Positions 55,871 through 64,000 of a stretch of DNA of 64,000 nucleotides are shown one piece after another. Below the pieces are notes generated by a model. That model was not told where the DNA came from, did no database searches, and saw only the letters and a program-made list of their open reading frames with translations. Origin of the DNA: Malachius bipustulatus (lineage: Eukaryota > Arthropoda > Insecta > Coleoptera > Melyridae); assembly GCA_910589415.1 (NCBI GenBank), contig OU342630.1, forward strand, positions 26,507,867-26,571,866, in the 5' to 3' direction. The translations under genes and the position numbers were made by a program. How positions within the stretch are numbered: the first letter of the stretch is position 1; the number at the start of each line of letters is the position of its first letter.

Positions 55871-56589
55871 TCCTAGAGGCACTGGTTAATTTCGGAGAAC
55901 ACTTTTTGGCACATATCGAAATTGATAAATTTATCATAATAATTATAATAGTACAGTCACTTAAGCCACTTGCCTTTTTTCTCGCAGTCACTGAAGACAT
56001 AAAAGGAGCCTTCGCTACAAAAGGCCAAGGAGAGTTTAAATTTAGTAAATTTGTACAGTTAAGTGTTCTGAGTAATATTCCGAGTTTACGACCTTAAGGG
56101 ACCGCCGCTTACGCCGCCATATTGGGAAAATTGCACCGAAAATCAGTTTTTGGAGAATATCTTCTCTCCAGCGCCACCTAAGTTAGAAGTAGCTTTCAAA
56201 AAAAATTATAGCGCATAAAATTTCCTGCAACTTTTGGAGGAAATAACTTTTTATACAGATGAATAATTCATGAGTTCGAGGGTTTTTCGACGGTAAAGAC
56301 CAGAATCTTTAAGAATATCTACCGACCATCATGCTCTGGGAAAATACGTTATTCTCAGTAAATACGCTCTACTAATAATACTGAACACTCCCTTAAATCA
56401 AACGGGAAGTTTTACAGCAAACTCACGCGACAATGACCTTTACTAATTATTTTACTAATTCGTAATATTAATGTCATCCGTCTAACGAGTTGTCGCTTAC
56501 TAGTTTTTCTTTCAATGTTGATATTAAAACTCCCACTTTTCTTTATCAAATATAGCTTTTAGAGTCACCCATATACGCTTGTAGGCGCG
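55871..56589. other. Unassigned DNA
   Basis: No gene is recognised. The frame 55780-56097 runs through the RTE-like tail in the opposite sense and is a shadow. A GC-richer patch with ACGCCGCCATATTGG lies near 56112. Confidence 0.35.
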
Positions 56590-58554
56590 CTGCTGCAGTT
56601 ACCGTACATAACACAAACTGGCTTAAACAACAAAAGCTGTGAAGCTAAAGTTTTTGCTATCAGCTGTGGCTTCACCCAGCTCGTTGACGAACCAACACGC
56701 ATTCTCGATCGCGAGGGAGACTTTGCTAGTCTTCTGGATCTCTTTTTGAATACGCATCCTCAAATTTATATACCATCACAGTGAAGGCTCCATTGGGCTT
56801 CTCAAACCATAAACTCGTGTCAACATTATGTGTCCTACCAATTAGTGTCAAAGTAGCAAGTAAACCACGTGTAGTCTGGCACTATATCGTGGAAATGAAA
56901 GAGCTCAGGGAGCACTATTGAGCTTTTCCATGAAGGAGCGTCTGTTTAGGCTCCGATGATCCATTTGTTTGTGCCAGGGACGTTGCTCAAAACATCTTAA
57001 CTGGCATGAAAACCTACATACCTTTTTTCAAAAAAACGGCCGTCAAACAGCAAACCTTGGTTCAATAAAAGATGTAAGGCAGCTGTCGCATCCAAACAAC
57101 TTGATCTTCAGCAGTGGCGAAAGAGCCCCGACGGCAAAAATCACCACAACTTCATCCGTGCTCGAAACAATAGACCAAACTAAGGAAGCTCATAACCAGA
57201 AAATCAGGAATATCTTTCCTGCCAAACTGTTCGAAATATTTTTGGTCGGTCACTAAGGCAGTTAGCCAGAATTTTGTCAAATCCACCATTCCACCACTTA
57301 CACGGATCGACGGGACTATTATTGCATCGACGGCTGCTGAGAAGGCCAACCTGTTGGCTCAATTATTTTCTTCATACTGTTTCGTCGATTTTTAGGGTAA
57401 AACCCCGCTAATTATCCGTTCCGTAGACTTGAAAATGTCAGATATTGTATTCCGACAGGGGGTCACAAAGCGCAATACGTTAGCCTAGGACCCAAACAAA
57501 GCTTCAGGTCCCGATGAGTACCAGTTATTGTACTGAAAAATTGCGCGACTGAGCTGTCACCTGTTTTCTGTCGACTTTTCAACATTTTTCAATATTTCCT
57601 TCATGCTGGAAAGACGCGCTAGTGCAGACTATGCTCAAGAAAAGGCAAAAATACCATACCAAACAACTACCGGCCAGTGGTATTGCTCTCAAGAATATCT
57701 ATATAGGATCATGGAGAAAGCCATTGACCAACACCTTTTAAAGTACTCGGAAGTAGCTAATGTAATGAGCGATCGCCAGTACGGCTTCCGCAAACAAAAA
57801 TCTACTGCAGACCTCCTCACCCACGTAACGGAACTGAGGAACAGCACAGTCTAACATCATGGGGAGTCCAGAGTGATTTCACTTGATATTTCTAGGGCTT
57901 TCGATCGTGTCTACCATACGGGATTGTTGACAAAACTGCAGGCTTATAGCATGCCTGAGAAGTAATTTTTATGGCTGGCGAACTACCTCGTAGGTCGCTC
58001 CTTGCGGGTGACCATCGGTGCACTTTTTTCAGAGACCTTTTCTGTCAATACCGGCGTACCTCGGGGATCCATTTTATCCCCGACTTATTATTTACCTATG
58101 TAAAGAATCTGCTCGAAACAACAAAAAACCCAATATACAATTTTTCCGATGACAGTACACTTGTATCTCCCTATAACTTAGATGCGCGAACTTCTACCAT
58201 CGACGAGCATTTTCTCAAAATTGCTCAATTTTCTCAAATTGAGAGCAGGAAGTCTCAATACTCAACAAAGATCTACAAGAGATTCTAGCTTGGGGAGATA
58301 GAAATCAGATGCAGTTTAATGCTGGGAAAATACAGTCGGTCATCTTCTCCAAAAAACGTTGTGGAGCCAGATTTATGTTAATGGCGTGACACTATCTTCT
58401 TATATCGTCATCTCTTCGTTTGCTTGGCGTGAGCCTTGGAGCGAACATGTCTTGGCATGATCATGTTTCGGGTTATGGCGAAGAGAGCTTCTCAAAAAAT
58501 TGGAACACTGTTCCGCACAAAGAAATTTTATACACCTGAACAGCCTCTTCCTTA

Positions 58555-59252
58555 TACAGGGTGTTCTACAAGCTCTATGACAAACTTTGACAGATGGTAG
58601 GTTGCTTGATTTTAAACATATTTTTTCAATAAACATGGGTCCGATTCATTTTTGTTTAGAAGTTACAAGCATTTAAAGAATCGTAATTTTTTCAGTCAAC
58701 CAGGAAGTGACACTAAGTCGCTATGTCACTAAGACACTATGTCAACCAATGTACACTTATAAAATATACACTTACTTCAATGAAAAACGTAGGCTGATAA
58801 ATAGAAATATCGGTTGTTATGACAATAATAATTGTTAGTGTCATTTTAATTATTTATTAGATATTTCGTGTGAAATATCATGTTGGTAAATAACATGCTG
58901 GTATACCATGTTGAAATCGCTACCCATCAGCAGTTACTTGAAAGAATTCAAGATGCAGCTAACCAAATAAGAAATGATCCAAATCTCATTCTTCGAGTGA
59001 CCGAATCTTTAGTTCGTCGATGTGAGGCTTGCATTCAAGCTGAGGGTGGACATTTCGAACAATTTTTATAGTCTTAAGTTTTGTGATTATCATTTAATTT
59101 AAATTTTTATTGTTGATTGTTAATAAAGGTTAAATGCTTGTAACTTCTAAACAAAAACGAATCAGACCCATGTTTATTAAAAAAAATATGTTTAAAATCA
59201 AGCAACCTACCATCTGTCAAAGTTTGTCATAGAGCTTGTAGAACACCCTGTA
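58555..59252. mobile_element. 698-bp MITE inserted in the pol relic, TA duplication
   Basis: The ends TACAGGGTGTTCTACAAGCT and AGCTTGTAGAACACCCTGTA are flanked by TA on both sides (58553-58554, 59253-59254). The arms are about 120 bp and nearly perfect (CATGGGTCCGATTCATTTTT against its complement with one or two differences). The interior carries a 63-codon frame that is the C-terminus of a transposase. The host pol text is continuous across the insertion when compared with 24575-25200. Confidence 0.95.
58880..59071 (+). pseudogene. Transposase C-terminal remnant inside the MITE
   Basis: A frame with HQQLLERIQDAANQIRNDPN and RRCEACIQAEGGHFEQFL, ending with a stop. In IS630/mariner-type transposases the last 50-60 residues have this form: L..RI......I......RV..S...R...CI...GGH.E..L. 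The corresponding part of the protein at 42118-42888 is LKDGIREAIEDIGQ...RIWSCKRALGGHLADVVF. The catalytic region is deleted, so the element is an internal-deletion derivative of an autonomous transposon. Confidence 0.8.
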
Positions 59253-59744
59253 TAAGGCTAAAATCCTACCATCCTCGGAGTACTGTTCACATGTTTGGAG
59301 CTCAGCTCCTAAATATACTATGAGATTACTTGACTCCATTCATAAAAGAACCATCCACTTGATCGAGGACTCAGATTTGACAAAACATCTAGATAGTCTT
59401 GAACATCGAAGAAAAGTAGCTGACCTGAGCCTGTTTTATGGATATTTTTATGACAAGTGTTCACAAGACGTGGCCCGTTTGATCCCACCAAGAACGAGGC
59501 TGGACAGAAATACACGTCATGCCGCAGTAGTTCATCCCTATCAGGTTCAGCTCGTTACACCTCACAACATCTAATTTCAGACTTTTTTCATGTACAGAAC
59601 CGCATCCCTTTGGAATAGCATTCGAAGCGAAGTGTTTTCTGAGGAATACAATCTGCAACGATTCAAAGTGACTGTGATCGATATCTCCTCTCATCCACCG
59701 CTTCCAGAACCCCATAGGGAGCCTGCAGTGCATGTGCCTTTTTA

Positions 59745-60905
59745 ATAAAAAAAAATATAGGTCCATCTTTATTGATTCAGTGTAACAAACTATTAACGAA
59801 GTCAAAATTTTCCCATTATGATGGTTACTTTATGTGTCAGACTGTATATGTATAGTTCTGTGTTTCTTCACATTCTTTTTGCCATGAACAATATTTATGA
59901 TATAGTACTAACATGGTGCCGTTACTGTAGTTTTGATGATTCTAAAAATGTAGTTTTTAATTGTGCTAAATGTGCGTTATATAAATAATTGATGAGGAGA
60001 GACGAAACTTCATAGTAGATTAGATGGCGGTGATGTTATTCTACAACACTATTCATTTTTAGAAGTATAGGTACTCGTCTATATCATACGTAAAGGGAGT
60101 TTGTGCTGAAATAAGACATATAAATTTCACAAGAAAACAGTCAAACATATACGTCATTTTTATCACGCCTATGTCATTTCATTTGATATGAAGACACAAG
60201 CCAGCTTTATGCCGTCACAGTAAGCAATTTCGGTTTCAAACTAAGCTTTTGTTATCTTTAACTTTCTTTGCTCCCTGGAAACGGATATTAAAGCTTCCAA
60301 TTTCCTAGCGTAAGCACCTTTATGCGTATTCATTTTTATTCTTCAATGCCACCTATCTCCTTGTAAAGCTCTCTTTTTGCTTTCTGTTTCCGAATAAATA
60401 CGTATTTATTAAACGTCGATATTGAGATTTTAATCTATGTATTTTACTGCCTCTTAGTACCTACTGATAACACAAAAAAAACTTTGTATTTCGAAGAACC
60501 CGTAAACGTAAATTGTAATAAAGCGTCAAGTTTTCTTTATTACCTAAAGAAATTAATCGTTTCCTGTCAACCATGTATGAATAACATTCCTTCTAAAAAT
60601 ATAAACCTAGACACGAAGAGGTTAATCGAAGTCCTTGCAGAGCTTTTTGAAAAATTTAATTAATGTTTATTAAGATGTCAGCTATAGTATTTGGTAAGAA
60701 TCTACCGGGTTGCTGACCATACCTATGTGCATATGCCTAATATTATAATAATTAATACTGATAACAATACGTTAAAATATTTTGACAATAATAATAGGCA
60801 ACAATTAATTTCCTTAACATGTAAACTACTTTGTATTATTAGGCAATGTCCTAGGTACAGAGGTATGGTCTGCCACGCTGTGTACATAATCATTGCTTTC
60901 GCTCT
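59745..60905. other. Unassigned AT-rich DNA
   Basis: No gene, RNA gene or element end is recognised. The frame at 60691-60924 has no known domain. Confidence 0.45.
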
Positions 60906-62152
60906 TATAGTAGAGAGGGTCTAACTTTCGAACCGCCTTGGACTCGAGAGTTTTTTTTTTTTTTTTTTTTTCATAAAGTTGGACCCCCTCTTCATTTTGG
61001 TAGCATTTTCAAAAATTTAATCAACGCCCTGGCGGAGAAATGTGCATGCGAAGACATCGGCAATGGGTTTTTTGCACATAACTCGCTTAATTCAACTCTG
61101 AGCATAGTAAATTTATAGCCGCGGAGCAGCGAGAGCCGGGGGCCAAGCCTAGCGCTCCCTCTCCTTTCTCTCTTCTCTCACAGGAACACACACTAGATTA
61201 ATTGGTTTACATATCACGTCCGTGTGCAGGCCCTAATTGAGATAGCGACATGGGGTGAGAAAATCTTGAAAGGGGACACTTAGCCCTAAAAAATGCCGGG
61301 TAGCGGAACCAGCTAACCCTAATCCTTGTCATTCTACAGGACCAAACGCGTTTGGTGACCCTGTGACCTTAATAATGGTCCGAGAGAGGTCTACTGGGGC
61401 TCAAATCAAAGATAAAAAAAATTCCCGTCTGATGACGAATAAATTTTTACCCCCACCACCTTCTTTCATGGAAAAAAACAGTTTTAAGAAAAAAAAGGGG
61501 GGAGGGAAATCGGTTTTTCTGCGGGCATCTTGCCAATATTGACGGAATCGAAAAAAAAAAACATTTTAAAGTAGGCATTCCAAAGTGTCATCTCCCATTG
61601 GTTGGGCCCGAGGCCCCAATATTAGCGAAAGTTATAGCAATTTGAATTTTAAGATTTCCCCTCCCCCTCCCCCTCTAATCGAGATAGCGACTTCAAAATT
61701 TCAGGCATCATTGAGGACACTGCTGTTTGTCGATGAAAAAAAAAATTAAGTCCCTAAGTCGATTTTTTCCATGCAAAACACGCGAACACGGACGGCGGTG
61801 TATTCGCACCGCGGCGGAACCCTGAAGAAAGGGCCTTAAAATTGAAAATGCGATATTTCGAGAACCGTTTGACCGATTTGGACCAGTCAAAGTTCAAATT
61901 ACGCGTCTTCGAGAGCTCTTCATTTTTTGACAGGATATTTACTATGCTCAGAGTTGAATTAAGCGAGTTATGTGCAAAAAACCCATTGCCGATGTCTTCG
62001 CATGCACATTTCTCCGCCAGGGCGTCGATTAAATTTTTGAAAATGCCACCAAAATGAAGAGGGGGTCCAACTTTATGAAAAAAAAATAAATCAAAAAAAA
62101 TTCTCGAGTCCAAGGCGGATGGAGCCTTTTTTTGACAGATCCTCTCCACTAT
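60906..62152. mobile_element. Long-TIR element, 1.25 kb, with GC-richer centre
   Basis: The arms are mirrored: CCGCCTTGGACTCGAGAG (60932) against CTCGAGTCCAAGGCGG (62103); AAAGTTGGACCCCCTCTTCA (60976) against its complement near 62060; GACATCGGCAATGGGTTTTT (61052) against its complement near 61977; TTCAACTCTGAGCATAGTAAAT (61089) against its complement near 61928. The inner arms are practically identical over about 140 bp. The middle (61110-61920) is unusual: a pyrimidine-rich AGCGCTCCCTCTCCTTTCTC and CCCCTCCCCCTCCCCC, with no recognised domain. Open frames in the arms are shadows. Confidence 0.85.
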
Positions 62153-62556
62153 TACAGAGGACAGCTAATTCTTCCTACTAAGTTAAGGAGTTGATTTGTA
62201 ATAAAATTTATTATTGCACAAGCAATACATTAACATTTTAGTGGCTATAGCAATTAATGATAATTATGTATGATAATTATTAAAAGTGGATTTTAATTGT
62301 CAATTCTTCGATTCAAGATCGAATCAAGAAATGCATAATGATTCAGTTTCCAGTTTCCAAAAATATTGGCGTTTATAAATTTTTTTTCAAAAATGAAAAA
62401 CCTGAAAAGATGAAAAGACAGAACAGGTGAAAATAATTGCTTTTTTCGTAGTAAAACGTTTTATTTTCGAGATTCCAATGTAATAAAACTTGAAAAAAAA
62501 ACGATTTTATTGAATATAATTCTAAACTATTGAAGATATTTTCCTCATTTTAGGTT

Positions 62557-62965
62557 CAGTACTAATAAAGAGGATTCAATCAAGAAGACCTGTGTGGCTA
62601 GAAACATACCTGGCTCGACCATTTAAAATTGAAGTTGAATGGAGAAATGATTGGCGAAATAAAAGTGTTTCTTTATTCAACAACACTTTAATCGAAGATC
62701 CTTCATCAGTAGTCAACGGTTTTGAAATAAGAAGGAAAGTCTGGGTACAAGTAAATCGCTTAAGAACAGGACACGGTAGATGTAATTCAATGTTACATAA
62801 ATGGAATTTAATACCAAGCGCTTCCTGTATTTGCGGACATCCTGAAGAATCCATCAATCACATTGTCAATGAATGTCCTTTAACCAAATTTTCTGGAGGT
62901 TTTCAAGCAATTCATGAAATTTCCACAGAAACAATAGACTGGTTACAGAATTTGAAGCTCTTGTA
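62557..62965 (+). pseudogene. Non-LTR retrotransposon C-terminal fragment
   Basis: A frame of about 135 codons encodes RRPVWLETYLARPFKIEVEW and, after FEIRRKVWVQVNRLRTGHGR, CNSMLHKWNLIPSASCICG and HPEESINHIVNECPL, ending with ETIDWLQNLKLL and a stop. This is the C-terminal tail of a family of insect non-LTR RTs whose end has an RTGHGRC...C.CG....T..HI...CP zinc-knuckle-like motif (C, C, H, C spacing preserved here). The upstream RT is absent; an AT-rich sequence abuts at about 62555. The frame is uninterrupted, so truncation on insertion is likely. Confidence 0.75.
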
Positions 62966-63402
62966 AACAAAATCTACATTAACAGCCAGATAACCTCAGA
63001 CGAATGCTGCAAAGTGATTGGAATACTTCAAACCAATCTCAACAGGATGGTGTGTCTAGGTTTTTTAATGGGGTTTTCCCTAGACTATTATATCTCTCAA
63101 AGCAAATGCTTCACCATGATGTCAACATCGCATCAGAATATCCTACAGATCGTTCTTTTCCCCATGATCGACGAAACCAATGATATGTAATTTAATAAAC
63201 TAAACAACATGTAAACAACACAATCGTAAGACTGCAATTTGTAATTTCAAACAAATATATATATATAGCAGAGTTTCAGGTTGTGGAAGTAAAACAAAAG
63301 TGTTACTTCAGGTTGCACGCAGCTTAAAATGTTTATTTATATATTTTTTCTTTTTTTTTTATTAAATTAAATTTAATGAAATTATTTAATTTTTATCCTG
63401 CA
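62966..63402. other. Probable 3' untranslated region and AT-rich spacer
   Basis: The part to about 63250 follows the stop of the preceding fragment and may be its 3' untranslated region. An (AT)n stretch lies at about 63256-63268 and a T-rich tract at 63340-63360. There is no gene. Confidence 0.4.
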
Positions 63403-63880
63403 GTGTTATTTCGAGGCAAATAAATTGATTATAAATCGAGAAAAGACTGTATCGAATTTTGTAACTCATGTAGATCCAAGAATGACTCGGGCTATACTTT
63501 GAATCTAAGTAGTCCTATCAAGCAAGTGACTCACACAAAATTTCTTGTACTTGAATTTGACTCTAATCTGAATTGGCGGTATCATATTGCATCCTTGATA
63601 CCGATTGATACTGATATGTAATAAAAAAACTAAGAAGTAATGTTGATGTTCAGGTCTTACGTCGCTATTATTTTGCACAGGGTACATTCACTATTGACCT
63701 ACGGAATTGTTACCAGTGGGTCATCAAGTGAAATTAGCAAAATATTTATAACGCAGAAAAGGATTATCAGAACCATGATGGGCGAAAATCGGACAGCAAG
63801 TTGTCGAAATTGTTCAGAATTGAAAACAAGTTGTTCAGAAATTTAAAGATACTTACTACACGATCAGTTTAAATTTTAAA
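63403..63880 (+). pseudogene. Non-LTR RT C-terminal relic
   Basis: FEANKLIINREKTVSNF (63410), THTKFLVLEFDSNLNWRYHI (63531) and HSLLTYGIVTSGSSSEISKI with ITQKRIIRTMMG (63675-63775) are the post-YADD RT segments (W...N.L..N..KT; FLG...D..L.W..H; ...YG...WG) of a Jockey/CR1-like element. At least three frame changes and several stops are present. The palm motifs lie upstream and are absent; the region before 63403 is unrelated AT-rich DNA. Confidence 0.7.
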
Positions 63881-64000
63881 CTTACTGCTGTATGTTGTTA
63901 AGAATCACAATGAGTTTGGCAGTATTAAGGATAAAGTATATATGTTATAGGCAATGTATATAATCCGGTATTGTATATAATACCTAGTCATTGCATACAT

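Larger units (their letters stand above)
56590..59740 (+). pseudogene. Decayed non-LTR pol gene (endonuclease end, RT, C-terminus)
   Basis: In order: endonuclease C-terminal text CGFTQLVDEPTRILDREGDF with LLDLFLNTHP (about 56665-56765); a pre-RT region including TGMKTYIPFFKK (57005) and, near 57340, EKANLLAQLFSSY; RT motifs PNKASGPDEY (57491), DRQYGFRKQKSTADLLTHVT (57770), SLDISRAFDRVYHTGLL (57882), NTGVPRGSILSPTYY (58041) and a FSDDSTLV segment (58144; the catalytic YADD is SDD-like here). The C-terminal segment is interrupted by a MITE at 58555-59252 and resumes as RLLDSIHKRTIHLIEDSDLT and RRKVADLSLFYGYF (59320-59455). More than ten stops and frameshifts. The 3' end is at about 59740. It belongs to the same family as 24575-25200. 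Confidence 0.85.

Noticed and set aside
61754..62149. 131-codon minus-strand frame
   Set aside because: It runs through one arm of the long-TIR element, and a matching partial frame appears in the other arm. It has no domain.

Overview
This window is AT-rich eukaryotic, almost certainly insect, nuclear DNA. I infer this from the mobile-element repertoire: non-LTR retrotransposons of several lineages, a Ty3/Gypsy scrap, Penelope-like GIY-YIG remnants, Tc1/mariner-IS630 transposases, and many long-inverted-repeat elements that begin TACAGGGTG. The species cannot be told from the sequence. I found no host protein-coding gene, rRNA gene, functional tRNA gene or CRISPR array that I could defend.

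Layout: 1-9 kb holds decayed pieces (R1/I-like RNase H, Gypsy RT, a non-LTR RT tail) and two foldback elements. 9-19 kb is mostly unassigned AT-rich DNA with a GAAT microsatellite, a pair of direct repeats, one inverted-repeat element and a tRNA-derived SINE. 19.4-23.5 kb holds the only structurally intact element, a two-ORF non-LTR retrotransposon (ORF1 with a PHD-like Cys/His region, a coiled coil and a C-terminal gag-like domain; ORF2 with endonuclease and reverse transcriptase) that ends in a (TTA)n tail. 23.5-31 kb has MITEs, three RT or RNase H relics and a Penelope-like GIY-YIG terminus. 32-36 kb has a hammerhead-ribozyme-like motif and a 1.2 kb foldback carrying a transposase N-terminus. 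36.8-38 kb is a satellite-filled element with terminal inverted repeats and a 9-bp target duplication. 39.6-43 kb is a cluster of three transposase relics. 43-55 kb is a dense run of inverted-repeat elements, including a nested palindrome that contains two facing hammerhead-like motifs. 55-60 kb has Penelope-like and RTE-like ends and a decayed non-LTR pol split by a 698-bp MITE. 60.9-64 kb has another long-TIR element and two more pol relics.

Three themes stand out. (1) In ORF2 of the intact retrotransposon, the essential first endonuclease motif lies upstream of the first ATG, in a reading frame that overlaps the end of ORF1 in the -1 frame, so ORF2 expression must involve recoding or an unusual start. 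(2) Several different foldback elements each carry a different leftover domain of an IS630/mariner-type transposase (N-terminal HTH in two, catalytic C-terminus in one, extreme C-terminus in one), which ties the TACAGGG-type MITEs to that superfamily. (3) Hammerhead-ribozyme-like cores with self-complementary stem III occur at 32.26 kb and as an inverted pair at 47.9-48.05 kb.
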